Of a stretch of 64,000 nt of DNA, positions 8,880 through 18,061 are shown in pieces (position 1 is the stretch's first letter; every line of letters begins with the position of its first letter). The notes under the pieces are model-generated. The model saw nothing but the letters and a program-made list of their open reading frames with translations. It was not told where the DNA came from and ran no database searches. This stretch comes from Mayfieldus sp963772265 (GTDB lineage: Bacteria > Actinomycetota > Thermoleophilia > Solirubrobacterales > 70-9): contig CAVYWS010000006.1 in assembly GCA_963772265.1 (NCBI GenBank), positions 105,462-169,461 on the forward strand. The letters run 5' to 3'. Position numbers and translations under genes: made by a program.

Positions 8880-10424
8880 ATGTCCCAGTACCTCCGCCGC
8901 CTCGCGACCACCGGCGCCGCCTACACCGCGGCGAGCGTGCTCTCGAAGCTGATCGCGGTCGCTCTGCTGCCGCTCTACACGCGCTACCTGACCCCGGCCG
9001 ACTACGGCGCCGCCGAGGTCCTGTTTGCGGCGGTCGTCTCGGCCAGCATCGTCGTGCGGCTGGGGGCGATCGAGGCGCTGCTGCGCTTCTACTACCAGGC
9101 CGGCGAGGACCCGGCCAAGGTCGTCTCGACCTCGTTCGCGGCGATGTTCTGGGTCGCCGGCGCCGGGGCGCTGATCGCGCTGCCGTTCGCCGGCCAGATC
9201 TCCGACGCCCTGCTCGACACCCACGACCCGGGGCTGGTGCGGGTGGCGATCGGCGGCCTCTGGGTGCTGACGCTGTTCGAGTACCTGCTGACGCTGTTCC
9301 GGCTCGAGGAGCGGGCGCGGGCCTATTTCGTCACCACGATGGCCAACGTCATGGTCACGATCCCGGTAACCGTCGCGCTCGTGGTCGGGGCCGACGAAGG
9401 GGCGAGGGGGCTGCTCCTGGGCAGCTACGGGACCGGGGCGGCCTTCGTCTTGGGCCTCATCGTCGTGCACCACCGGCGGCTCTCGCTGCGGGTCGATCGC
9501 CCGTTGCTGGGAAGGTTGATGCGCTTCGGCCTGCCGACGATGCCGGCCGAGCTCTCGCTGTACTCGCTCAACTTCATCGACCGGGTGATCCTGGTCCGCT
9601 ACGCGGGGCTGGCCGAGGCCGGGCTCTACTCGCTGGCGGTCAAGTTCGCCCAGGCGGTCAACGTCCTGGTCCGCGGCTTCCAGCTCGCCTGGCCGCCGCT
9701 GGCCTACTCGATCCGCGACGACGATGAGGCGCGCCGCGCCTACGCGGTGATCGTCACCTGGTTCTGCGCCGCCTGCACCTTCGTCGTCACCGGCATGTGG
9801 CTGCTGTCGCGCTGGATCGTGCGGGCGCTTGCCGACCCGTCGTTCTTCGAGTCCTACAAGGCGATCGGGCTGATCTCGACCGCGGTCACCCTCTACGCGC
9901 TGTACATGGTCCTGGTCGTGATCCTCGGGCGCACCGGGCGCACCGGCTTCAACTTCCCCGCCACCGGGGCGGCGACGGCGGTCAACATCGGCCTCAATCT
10001 GGCGCTCGTACCGCCGCTGGGGATCGTCGGCGCCGGCCTCGCCCTGGTCGCCTCCTACGTGGTCGTGCTGGTCCTGATGTACGTCTTCACCCAGCGGCTC
10101 TTCGCGGTCCCCTACGAATGGGGGCGCCTGGCCCGAATCGTGATCGCCTCCGCCGCCCTGGTCGGCCTCGGAGAGCTGCTGATGCCGACCTCGGGATTCG
10201 CCGGGTTGGCGGGACGGGTGGCGCTCTGGGCGGCCTATCCGCTCGTCCTGGCGGCGAGTGGGTTCCTCACCCGCTCGGAGCGGCGCTCGCTATCGGTCCT
10301 GGGTCGGCCGCGCGAGCTGCTCGCCAGGCTCGGCGAGCTGAGAGCCGAGCCCGCAACCTCGCCTTCTGCTGCCATCCCCGAGGTCTACGAGGCCGAGGCG
10401 GCGGACGAGGACACTCTGCGCTAG
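8880..10424 (+). CDS. polysaccharide flippase, Wzx/MOP superfamily
   Basis: A 514-residue protein with about 12 to 14 membrane helices in the pattern of Wzx-type MOP exporters, which move undecaprenyl-linked oligosaccharide to the outer face. The opening YLRRLATTGAAYTAASVLSK and the mid-protein FGLPTMPAELSLYSLNFIDR (a polar helix pair) are typical. ATG 8880 directly follows the stop of the polymerase gene with no gap. The C-terminal 40 residues are acidic and soluble. The 3' end overlaps the convergent glycosyltransferase gene by four bases. Confidence 0.9.
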   Translation: MSQYLRRLATTGAAYTAASVLSKLIAVALLPLYTRYLTPADYGAAEVLFAAVVSASIVVRLGAIEALLRFYYQAGEDPAKVVSTSFAAMFWVAGAGALIALPFAGQISDALLDTHDPGLVRVAIGGLWVLTLFEYLLTLFRLEERARAYFVTTMANVMVTIPVTVALVVGADEGARGLLLGSYGTGAAFVLGLIVVHHRRLSLRVDRPLLGRLMRFGLPTMPAELSLYSLNFIDRVILVRYAGLAEAGLYSLAVKFAQAVNVLVRGFQLAWPPLAYSIRDDDEARRAYAVIVTWFCAACTFVVTGMWLLSRWIVRALADPSFFESYKAIGLISTAVTLYALYMVLVVILGRTGRTGFNFPATGAATAVNIGLNLALVPPLGIVGAGLALVASYVVVLVLMYVFTQRLFAVPYEWGRLARIVIASAALVGLGELLMPTSGFAGLAGRVALWAAYPLVLAASGFLTRSERRSLSVLGRPRELLARLGELRAEPATSPSAAIPEVYEAEAADEDTLR

Positions 10425-11338
10425 CTCGCGGCGGCGCGGTCGCGGAGGCTCTCCCCGTGGCCCGGGAGCAGCGCCTGGCGGGCATGCGCGAGATAGACGC
10501 GGGCGGGCTGGCGCGGGATCAAGACCGCCGCCAGAGCCCGCAGGGCGTAGGCCCACGCGGTCAGCACCCGCACCGCGAGCGCCCCGGCCGCGCCGCCATG
10601 CTTGTGCATGTAGAGGTCGCGGTTGCGATGGAACTCGACGATCCGCGGCAACCCGGCGCCGAGGTCGGTGGCGAGCTGGTCGTGGTGCACGGCCCGGGCC
10701 CGGGGCACGTAGACGGTCCGCCATCCGGCTTCGGCGAGGCGCTTGCAGAAGTCGCACTCGTCGTAGTAGACGAAGAAGTCGGGGTCCATGTAGCCGACCT
10801 GCTCCGCGGCCTCGCGGCGGACCAGCATCGCGCTCGACTGCACCCAATCGACCCGCCGCACCCGGTCGCCGCGGCTCTGGACGGTGAAGGGTCGGTGCAG
10901 GAAAACGGCTCCGACGGCCGCGCTGCGCACACCCGGGAACCTCCATGCGCAGGGAACGGGGCGACCGCCCGAGTCGAGAAGCTGGGCGCCCGCCACCGCG
11001 GCTTCGGGGTCCGCTTCCAGGGCCTCGACCAGGGCCTCGACCGCCCCCGGTTGAAGCTCTGAGTCCTCGTTGAGCAGCAGGCAGTAGCGGCCGCCGGCCT
11101 CGCGCATCAGCCTGGAGTCGTTGGCCGCCTTGCCGCTGCGCTTCTCCAGCTCGATCAACCGCAGCTCCCCGTCGAGCTCCCGCACCGCCTCTGCCGAGCC
11201 GTCGGTGGAGGCGTTGTCGAGCACCAGCAGCTCCCGCTGCAGTCCCGGCGGTGCGGTGCGCTCGATCGCCCCCAGGCAGGCGAGGAGGAAATCGCGGCCG
11301 TTCGTGTTCACGACGCAGTAGGAGAGGGTCGGCTCCAC
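10421..11338 (-). CDS. family 2 glycosyltransferase
   Basis: A 305-residue GT-A fold transferase, starting at GTG 11338. It has the nucleotide-binding core LVLDNASTDGS, the metal-binding acidic cluster in LLNEDSEL and the acceptor/base motif VYYDECDFCKR. It resembles rhamnosyltransferase-like GT2 enzymes that add a sugar to a lipid-linked acceptor in the cytosol. The reading frame continues upstream to 11398, but this would overlap the divergent gene at 11364, and the family-like sequence begins right after the GTG. It is the only transferase in the glycan locus on the minus strand. Donor and acceptor are unknown. Confidence 0.87.
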   Translation of the reverse strand: MEPTLSYCVVNTNGRDFLLACLGAIERTAPPGLQRELLVLDNASTDGSAEAVRELDGELRLIELEKRSGKAANDSRLMREAGGRYCLLLNEDSELQPGAVEALVEALEADPEAAVAGAQLLDSGGRPVPCAWRFPGVRSAAVGAVFLHRPFTVQSRGDRVRRVDWVQSSAMLVRREAAEQVGYMDPDFFVYYDECDFCKRLAEAGWRTVYVPRARAVHHDQLATDLGAGLPRIVEFHRNRDLYMHKHGGAAGALAVRVLTAWAYALRALAAVLIPRQPARVYLAHARQALLPGHGESLRDRAAAS

Positions 11339-11363
11339 GGTGCGCTCACGATAATCGGAGGCG

Positions 11364-12494
11364 ATGAGGGTGCAGCTCGTCGACCCGTCGGCGTTCACGC
11401 CGCCCTACGACCACGCCCTGGCCGCGGCGCTGGCGCGCGCCGGCGCCGAGGTCGAGCTGGCGACGAGCCGCTTCCTCTACGGCCCGACCCCGGATCCGCA
11501 GGGCTACGAGGTCACCGAGCGCTTCTACCGCCGCACCTCGAAGCGCGGCCTCGACGCTCCGGGCCGCCGGGCACTGAAGCTGGCCGAGCACCTGTCCGAC
11601 ATGCTGCGATTTCGCAGCGGGGCTGACGCCGACATCGTCCACTACCAGTGGCTCACCGTGCCCGGGCTCGACGCCCTGCTGCTGCCGCCGCTGCGGCCGC
11701 GTGTGATGACCGCGCACTACCTACTCTCACCGAGTCCCAGCCGGCGCCAGAAGGCGACCGCCCGCCGGGTCTTCGGCCGCATGGACGCCGTCATCGCCCA
11801 TTCGAAGCATGGCGCGCGGCGGCTCAGCGAGGAGGCCGCCGTGGACCCGGGCCGGGTCCGGGTGATCAACCACGGCGCCTTCGACTACCTCACCCGGCTG
11901 CCCGAGGAGCGGCCCCTGCCGCCGGAGCTCGCCGAGGCCGAGGGCCCGGTGGTCCTCTTCTTCGGCCTTCTGCGCCCCTACAAGGGGATCGACGTCCTGC
12001 TCGAGGCGTTTCGCTCGGTGACGGGCGCGGAACTCTGGATCGTCGGCAACCCGCGGATGCCGGTCGAGCCGCTGCGGACGCTCGCCGAGCGGGCGCCCGG
12101 CCCGGTCCGCTTCGTCCCCCGCTTCATCACCGACCCGGAGATCCCCGCCTACTTCCGCCGCGCCGACCTCGTCGTACTGCCCTACCGCGACGTCGAGCAC
12201 TCCGGGGTCGTCTACACGGCGCTGGCCTTCGGCAAGCCGATGGTCCTCTCCTCGGTTGGCGGCTTCACCGAGCTGGTCGAGGAGCACGGGGTCGGGCGGC
12301 TTGTGCCTCCCGAGGACCCGCCGGCCCTTGCGGCGACGCTCAACGACCTGCTCGGCGACCGGGGGGAGCGCGCCGGCCTCGCCGCCGCGGCCGCCCGCGC
12401 CGCAGCCGGCCCATTCTCCTGGGACCGCATCGGCGCGGAGACACTCGGTTTCTACGAAGAGTTGCTTGCGCAGCCCGTCGAGCGACGCCCCTAA
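11364..12494 (+). CDS. family 4 glycosyltransferase (GT-B fold)
   Basis: A 376-residue GT4-type enzyme. The N-terminal domain recognises the acceptor and the C-terminal domain holds the donor. LFFGLLRPYKGIDVLLEAF marks the start of the C-terminal Rossmann domain, and the sugar-nucleotide Glu region is HSGVVYTALAFGKPMVLSSVGG followed by ELVEEHGVG, close to the family E-x7-E arrangement. Start ATG 11364, 25 bases from the divergent GT2 start. It probably acts at the inner membrane on the undecaprenyl-linked glycan. Linkage and sugar cannot be told. Confidence 0.9.
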   Translation: MRVQLVDPSAFTPPYDHALAAALARAGAEVELATSRFLYGPTPDPQGYEVTERFYRRTSKRGLDAPGRRALKLAEHLSDMLRFRSGADADIVHYQWLTVPGLDALLLPPLRPRVMTAHYLLSPSPSRRQKATARRVFGRMDAVIAHSKHGARRLSEEAAVDPGRVRVINHGAFDYLTRLPEERPLPPELAEAEGPVVLFFGLLRPYKGIDVLLEAFRSVTGAELWIVGNPRMPVEPLRTLAERAPGPVRFVPRFITDPEIPAYFRRADLVVLPYRDVEHSGVVYTALAFGKPMVLSSVGGFTELVEEHGVGRLVPPEDPPALAATLNDLLGDRGERAGLAAAAARAAAGPFSWDRIGAETLGFYEELLAQPVERRP

Positions 12495-12542
12495 ACTCAT
12501 CGGCTCCTCCGAGCGGCATGGCCGGCCGTCACCGCGCCGTCG

Positions 12543-13805
12543 GTGCCTGACCACAAGACCAAGAATGGGCAGATCCACTTGAGCCACACTCAACCGAGCC
12601 GCGTATTGCCCGCACTGGGCGTCGCCCTGTTCATCACCCTTTTGCTCCCAGGCTCGCTCTCGGCTACTCGGGCGGATGCCGTGGAGACGGTCTTCGATCC
12701 AACATCCGGCAGCTGGCAGGGGACGGAGGCAGGGACAGACTCGGTCCTCGACCTGATCGACTCAACCGGGGCCACCGCGCTGCGCCTGCAGGTCACGATC
12801 GGAGATCCGCTGTACAAGCTGGACTATGTGATCCACGGCGCCGAGCAACGCGGCCTCAGCGTCATCCTGACACCGGCGGGGCCTGCGCCAAGGAACGACG
12901 CCAGGTTCGTTCCACGCCCGCCGACGCTTGCGAGGTATATCTCGTTCGTCCGCCGGCTCGGCGTCCGCTATCCCGAGGTCGACCGCTGGGCGATCTGGAA
13001 CGAGCCCAACCTCTGGCGGTTCTTTCCGCTGCCGCGCGGCCTCGAGCCCGGCAGGGTCGGCACCCGCTACCGCCAGATGTTCCTTGCCGCCGAGAAGGCG
13101 CTTGCGGTCTCCGGCCACCCTCGGCGCCAGGTTCTGATCGGCGAGACGTCGCCGAAGGTGACGCCGCAGTTCATCCGCGACACCTTCTGTCTCGACCGTG
13201 ACTGGCATCGCCAGCCCGGATGCAGGCCGATCAAGACGGCCGGCTGGGCTCACCATCCCTACATAGCGGCGAGGCGCCCCTGGCTGAAGAGCAAGCTGAT
13301 CGGCACCGGCGACCTGCCGCGCCTTCACTACTACCTCGCTCGCGCCCACCGTGGCGGTGGGACCAGAAAGGCGGTGCCGATCTACGTGACCGAGTTCGGC
13401 GTCCGCGACAACCAACCCACCCAGAAGGGGCTGGGGCCGGCGTCGGAATGGGTCATGTCGCGCTATCCATGGGTGCGGTCGTTCGCCCAGTACTCGATTT
13501 CATACGACTGGTTCGGCGCCGGCTTCCTCGACGCCGACGGCCAGCTCGAACAGGGGAAGTTCAATTCCTTCGTCAGTTCGCTCTTCGTCTATCGCCGCGG
13601 CCACTCGGTGACCGTCTGGGGCCATCTCCGCAACGACCAGGGCGGCGTGGCGATCCTCACCTACACCGACCCCGGCGGGGAAACCGGCACGATGTCGATC
13701 CAAACCGACGCCGGAGGGTATTTCCAGCAAGGCGTGCCCTATTCCCCCGGCCGGGCGTGGGCCCTGAACGACGCGCCGCAGGTCAGGACCTACGTGCTGC
13801 CGTAG
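12543..13805 (+). CDS. secreted glycoside hydrolase-like protein, clan A TIM barrel
   Basis: A 420-residue exported protein: the hydrophobic segment VLPALGVALFITLLLPGSLS ends in an AxA-like site near residue 46. The barrel carries WAIWNEPN (acid/base Glu about 154) and IYVTEFGVR (nucleophile Glu about 284), the two-glutamate pattern of clan GH-A, closest in style to GH39 or GH5. A C-terminal beta domain follows. Start GTG 12543 is tentative; TTG 12579 would leave a shorter leader with the same signal peptide. Lying inside a glycan locus, it may trim or remodel the exported polymer. Substrate unknown. Confidence 0.78.
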   Translation: MPDHKTKNGQIHLSHTQPSRVLPALGVALFITLLLPGSLSATRADAVETVFDPTSGSWQGTEAGTDSVLDLIDSTGATALRLQVTIGDPLYKLDYVIHGAEQRGLSVILTPAGPAPRNDARFVPRPPTLARYISFVRRLGVRYPEVDRWAIWNEPNLWRFFPLPRGLEPGRVGTRYRQMFLAAEKALAVSGHPRRQVLIGETSPKVTPQFIRDTFCLDRDWHRQPGCRPIKTAGWAHHPYIAARRPWLKSKLIGTGDLPRLHYYLARAHRGGGTRKAVPIYVTEFGVRDNQPTQKGLGPASEWVMSRYPWVRSFAQYSISYDWFGAGFLDADGQLEQGKFNSFVSSLFVYRRGHSVTVWGHLRNDQGGVAILTYTDPGGETGTMSIQTDAGGYFQQGVPYSPGRAWALNDAPQVRTYVLP

Positions 13806-13838
13806 CGGGCGGCCGATCTCGACCTTCTCGCCTCCGAC

Positions 13839-16120
13839 TCAGCCGGCCCAGGCATAGGTGTGAACTCCGGGCTGCGGCTCCAGAAAGCGGACGTAATTTC
13901 CCGACCGGCGCCCGATCGCCCCTCCGACCGGATGACCTGAGGCCCAGACCACGCGGCCGTCACGGGCGATCGTTCGCCGGGCGCCGAGCAGGGGCACGGC
14001 AACGGTGCCGCTCTTGCGACGCGGTGCCTCGATCGTGAGCTCGAACGAGGGAGTGGACGGGTTCAGTTGCCAGCGGACCTCGAGCCTGCCGCCCGGGATC
14101 CCAACCGATCCCTGAGCGAACTGGAGATCGCCCACCTGTGGTTGGACCAGCCACGTCTTCCAGCCGGCGCGCACCGGCCTCATGCCCAGCACGTAGGCGG
14201 AGAGGGCGGCGGTTGGCCCGCTGCTCCAACTGTGGGCCAGCGACGTCGCCCCCGAGGCCTCGGTCTCGACGATCGGCGAGCCGTCGGGGTTCATCCCTTG
14301 ATAGGGCGCGATCTCACCGTCGGTCGTCATCTTCTCCCAGACCGAGCCGGTGGGATCACCGGTCGCCATCGGGCCCCACTGGCGGCGAATCAGGTCGAGG
14401 GCCTGGAGGGTCTGGCCATACTTGAAGCGGGCGATCGCTTCCCAGCCCGACTCGAATGGGGAGATATAGCGGCCCATGAAGGGATCGTTGGTGAACTCCC
14501 CGGTCGCGGTCCCGAACGGCGTCGACAATGAGGGTCCGGCGAGGAAGTCGAAGGCCCTGATCGCTGCCGAACCACGCAGGGCGCCCGAGAGGATCCCCTG
14601 CACGTTCGCGTCCTGGGTGTGGTTGCCAAGGGGATCGGCGGAATTCCCCCTCAGCGCGCCGGCCACCGGGTCGAAGAGGACGCGGCGGATGCGATGCTGC
14701 AGCCGCAAGCCCATCCGCGCGTAGTGCTGAGCGACGCGCGGGCTGCCCAGCTGCCTCTCCAGGGTCGCCGCCGCCTCCAGTGCCCGCGCCCAGACCGCGT
14801 TGGTGTCCGCATCGCGGCCATGGGCGACATCGGGGGGATGCCAGTTGAAGTCTTGGCCGCCGGTGACGAAAAGGCCCCCGCGCCCGATGCCGCGCTGGAA
14901 ATAGCCGATCGCCCGTTCGATCACCGGCAGCCACCGAGCCACGCGGGGATCGCCCCTCATCTCGTAATAGGTGGCGACGCTGACGATCCACCACGCCGTA
15001 TAGGCAGGCAGCCTGTGCCTGACGACGCAAAGGCAGATATTGCGGGCGCTGGGCGGGGGCCCATCGGGCGGGCCGACGCGAGGGCAATTCACGCTTACCT
15101 CCGAGACCTGGGGAATGAACCCGCTCCGGTATTGCTGGCAGGTGAACATCTGAAGCGAGCGGCGCAGGTAGATCGGCAGCTGGCGAACCGTGTAGAAGCC
15201 GGCCAGCCCCGCGATGCCGAGATCGCCGATCCAGACCAGGCGGTCCCGCTTGGCGCCGTCGGTTACCGCGAACTGATTGCCCCGCGCCGGGTTGCCGTAG
15301 GTATCCAGGTTCAGCGTGTGGGCGCCCGCGTACCAGATGCGATTCAAGAGGTCATCGCTGGAGAGGAAGTGCCCGACGTAATCGCCGGCAGAGGGACGCA
15401 GATGGTTGGTGTCGACGCGGATGAAGTCGATCGAGGCGCTGCCGGGCCCCTCGAGTCGGATGTAGACGTACCGCTCGGAGCCGCGGACTCCATGCAGGCG
15501 GTAGAAGCCGGGCGCGGGGGGCAAACATCGAAGCGTGCCGAGGGATCGTCGCTGCGGCCCTGCGAGAAGTAGGTCAAGTCTCCGATCGGGCCGAGAAAAC
15601 GGCGTGACTCGCTGTAGGCAAGCCGAATCGGCACCCCGCTGTTGCTGGTCACAGAGACTTCGACCGCGCCGCCGGTCAGACGACCCAGGTCGACGACCGC
15701 GAAGGCCCCGCCGGAGCCGTTCGAGGTGAAGGTGGCCACCCGCCCGTCGTCCGGTACAGCGAGCCCGCCGGGATCGTCGATCGTGTTGTCTGGATCGGTG
15801 TCCTCGGTCTCGGTCGCGGTCGGGTAGACCAGGCTGGTCGGACTGTCGAGGACGTAGCTCGCCCAGGCACCGCTGGCGGCGATCGGCTGGCGAGAGAGCG
15901 CGGCCGAGGCGCCGCGCTTTGATCCGCCGATCGGCCCCTGGCCGAATTTGCCGTCCTGGGTGGGTTTGGAGTGGTTCCCGTCGTGCCCGGGATGCGGGTG
16001 CTTGCGGACGGGCCCGGCCAGCGCGGTCATGGCGGGGCCGGCGAGGCAGGAGATCGCGAGCACCGCCAGGGCAGTCGCCGGAAGCGGAAACCCCCCTGCG
16101 GGTCTAAAGGGAACCTTCAA
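13839..16120 (-). CDS. secreted alpha-L-rhamnosidase-like (GH78, six-hairpin) protein, interrupted by a frameshift
   Basis: Two overlapping minus-strand frames make one protein of about 760 residues. The first (start TTG 16120) gives a signal peptide and a beta-sandwich through DPSARFDVCP. The second continues with APGFYRLHGVRGSERYV and the (alpha/alpha)6 domain containing the family motif DGAKRDRLVWIGDL. They join at a run of six G (15516-15521; C on the coding strand): a seventh base would restore the frame. This is a homopolymer, so base-calling error or phase variation are both possible. The C-terminal beta domain ends at 13839. It likely cleaves rhamnose or a related sugar from a surface or environmental glycan. 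Confidence 0.8.
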
Positions 16121-16168
16121 GGGACCGCATCAGCCTACTTCGACGCAGGGTCGTCTCATAATCTCGGT

Positions 16169-17296
16169 GTGCTCGCAGCGATTTTCTGGATCTGCCTCGG
16201 GCTGATCGCCTACACCCACGTCGGCTACCCGGCGACCCTGTGGCTGCTCGCCAGGCTGCGCCGCAAGCCGACTCTCGAGCATCCCGGCGAGCTGGCGCAG
16301 CTGCCCCGGGTCTCGCTGATCGTCGCCGCGTACGACGAGGCCGAGGTGATCGCGGAGAAGGTCGCGAACGCGCTCGCGCTCGACTATCCGCGCGAGCGCC
16401 TGGAGCTGATCGTCGCCTCGGACGGGTCCTCCGACGCGACCGTCGAGCGGGCTCGGGAAGCCGGGGCCGACCTGGTCCTCGAGCTGCCGCGCGGCGGCAA
16501 GATCGTGGCCCAGGACGCCGCCGCCGAGCGCGCCGGGGGCGAGATCCTCGCCTTCTCGGACGCCAACAGCTTCTGGCGCCCCGACGCCCTGCTGCGGCTG
16601 GTCGAGCCGTTCGCCGAGCCCGCGGTCGCCTACGTCTGCGGTCAGCTCCGCTACACCGACGCCGGCGGCGGCAACGAGGAGGGGCGCTACTGGCGCTACG
16701 AGATGGCGGTGCGGGAGCTGGAGTCGGGGCTCGGCGGGATCACCGCCGGCAACGGCGGGATCTACGCTGTGCGCGCCGACGCCTACCTGCCGCTGCCGCC
16801 CGGAGCCAGCCACGACCTCTCGCTTCCGTTCGAGCTGGCCAAGCGCGGCCGGCGGGCGCTGTACGCGCCCTGGGCGGTGGCCGAGGAGCGGATGGTGCCG
16901 ACGCTGGAGGGCGAGTTCGCGCGCAAGCGGCGGATGATGGTCGGGCTCTGGGACATCGTCGTCCGCGAGGGGATGATCTCGCCGCGCGGCTACCGGCCGC
17001 TGTTCGCGTTCCAGATCGCCTCGCACCGGCTGCTGCGTTACCTGACCCCCCTCCTGCACGTGGTGGCGCTGGCCGCCAACGTCGCCCTGCTCGGCGACGG
17101 CTGGGTCTACACCGCGACCCTGGTCGCCCAGGCGGCGATCGTCGTCGCCGCTCTGCTCGGGCGCTTCCTGCCCCTGGCGCCGCTGCGCCTCGCCCGCTAC
17201 TACGTTCTCACCACGGCGTCGATCCCGGCCGGGCTCTGGGACCGCGCCAGGCACGGCGGCCCCGGCACCTGGGAGAAGGCGGCGGGCACGAGATGA
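16169..17296 (+). CDS. membrane glycosyltransferase, family 2
   Basis: A 375-residue processive-type GT2: an N-terminal membrane helix, the cytosolic GT-A domain, then about three C-terminal helices. Visible motifs are SLIVAAYDEAEVI, the nucleotide site IVASDGSSDAT, the DxD-like FSDANSFW, and FARKRRMMVGLW in the place of the QxxRW-type motif. Start GTG 16169 is chosen because the hydrophobic leader begins there; the open frame upstream to 15971 is antisense to the rhamnosidase-like gene. The stop overlaps the next start by four bases. It probably extends the repeat unit or makes a linear polymer. Confidence 0.85.
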   Translation: MLAAIFWICLGLIAYTHVGYPATLWLLARLRRKPTLEHPGELAQLPRVSLIVAAYDEAEVIAEKVANALALDYPRERLELIVASDGSSDATVERAREAGADLVLELPRGGKIVAQDAAAERAGGEILAFSDANSFWRPDALLRLVEPFAEPAVAYVCGQLRYTDAGGGNEEGRYWRYEMAVRELESGLGGITAGNGGIYAVRADAYLPLPPGASHDLSLPFELAKRGRRALYAPWAVAEERMVPTLEGEFARKRRMMVGLWDIVVREGMISPRGYRPLFAFQIASHRLLRYLTPLLHVVALAANVALLGDGWVYTATLVAQAAIVVAALLGRFLPLAPLRLARYYVLTTASIPAGLWDRARHGGPGTWEKAAGTR

Positions 17297-17856
17297 GCCG
17301 GGCCCTCGACCTCGCCCTGGCGTCGCTCGGGCTTGTCCTCTGCTCGCCGATTCTCGCCGCCGCCGCGATCGCGATCCGGCTCGGGGGCGGCGGCCCGGCG
17401 ATCTATCGCCAGCGGCGGATCGGCAAGGACGGTCGCGAGTTCGAGCTGCTGAAGCTGCGCACGATGGTCGCGGGCTCGGACCCGGTCGGGGTCGGAACGG
17501 TTGTCACCCGCGACGACCCCCGGGTGACCAGGGTCGGCCGCCTGCTGCGCCGCTTCTCGATCGACGAGATCCCGAACCTCGTCAACGTCCTGCGCGGCGA
17601 GATGGCGATCGTCGGCCCGCGCCCGACGATCGAGGCCCAGGTCTCCGCGTATACGCCGTTCCAGCGCCGCCGGCTCGAGGTCAAGCCCGGAATCACCGGC
17701 TGGGCACAGGTGCAGGGCCGGGCCGGGATCACCTGGGACGAGCGGATCGAGTTCGACGTCTGGTACGTCGAGAACCGCTCGCTGGCGCTCGATCTGCGGA
17801 TCATCGGCAGGACCGTCGTGCTGCTCCTAAGCGGCGACGGCCTCGCTCCGGACTAG
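17293..17856 (+). CDS. small monotopic phosphoglycosyl transferase (PglC/WcaJ-type sugar transferase)
   Basis: A 187-residue bacterial sugar transferase containing essentially only the catalytic core. One re-entrant N-terminal helix is followed by FELLKLRTM, the Asp-Glu of IDEIPNLVNVLRGEM, the VGPRP signature and KPGITGWAQVQGR. It transfers a sugar phosphate from a UDP-sugar to undecaprenyl phosphate, the first membrane step of glycan assembly. The large N-terminal membrane domain of WbaP/WcaJ is absent, so this is the minimal PglC-like form. It overlaps the GT2 gene by four bases and ends the glycan locus. Confidence 0.93.
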   Translation: MSRALDLALASLGLVLCSPILAAAAIAIRLGGGGPAIYRQRRIGKDGREFELLKLRTMVAGSDPVGVGTVVTRDDPRVTRVGRLLRRFSIDEIPNLVNVLRGEMAIVGPRPTIEAQVSAYTPFQRRRLEVKPGITGWAQVQGRAGITWDERIEFDVWYVENRSLALDLRIIGRTVVLLLSGDGLAPD

Positions 17857-17974
17857 CGGGCGCGTAAGCGTCGGATATCGGGGTCGTCGGCATCGCGTCT
17901 CGCTCACTTGCGATTCAGCAAGCTCGCTTCGCCGCTCGCCTGTCTCCCCCGATCTCCTCGCTTACGCGCCCGCT
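17855..17974. repeat. 16-bp perfect inverted repeat flanking about 88 bases
   Basis: AGCGGGCGCGTAAGCG at 17855-17870 and its exact reverse complement at 17959-17974 bound an 88-base segment. The pairing extends further inward with mismatches (atcgggg against ccccgat). The left arm overlaps the stop codon of the sugar transferase gene. The inner part is pyrimidine-rich with CGCTCGC-like motifs. It could be a REP-like element or a folded transcript end between convergent genes. No transposase is present, so an insertion sequence is unlikely. Confidence 0.6.
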
Positions 17975-17992
17975 GGCGGGGACGCCCGAAAC

Positions 17993-18025
17993 GGGGACGG
18001 CCGGCGATCCTCGCCGGCCGTCCCC
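17993..18025. terminator. strong hairpin, probable bidirectional terminator
   Basis: A perfect 15-bp stem (GGGGACGGCCGGCGA paired with its complement) closes a three-base loop at 18008-18010. It lies between the convergent sugar transferase gene (ends 17856) and the RTX-like gene (ends 18062), where a shared terminator is expected. No long T tract follows on either strand, as is common in GC-rich actinobacteria. The stem is directly visible; the function is inferred. Confidence 0.7.
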
Positions 18026-18061
18026 TGCTCTGACTCGTTCTGTCCTGTGGGTGGAACCTGG

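Noticed and set aside
17855..17974. Insertion sequence bounded by terminal inverted repeats
   Set aside because: Only 88 bases lie between the arms, with no transposase or target duplication visible.
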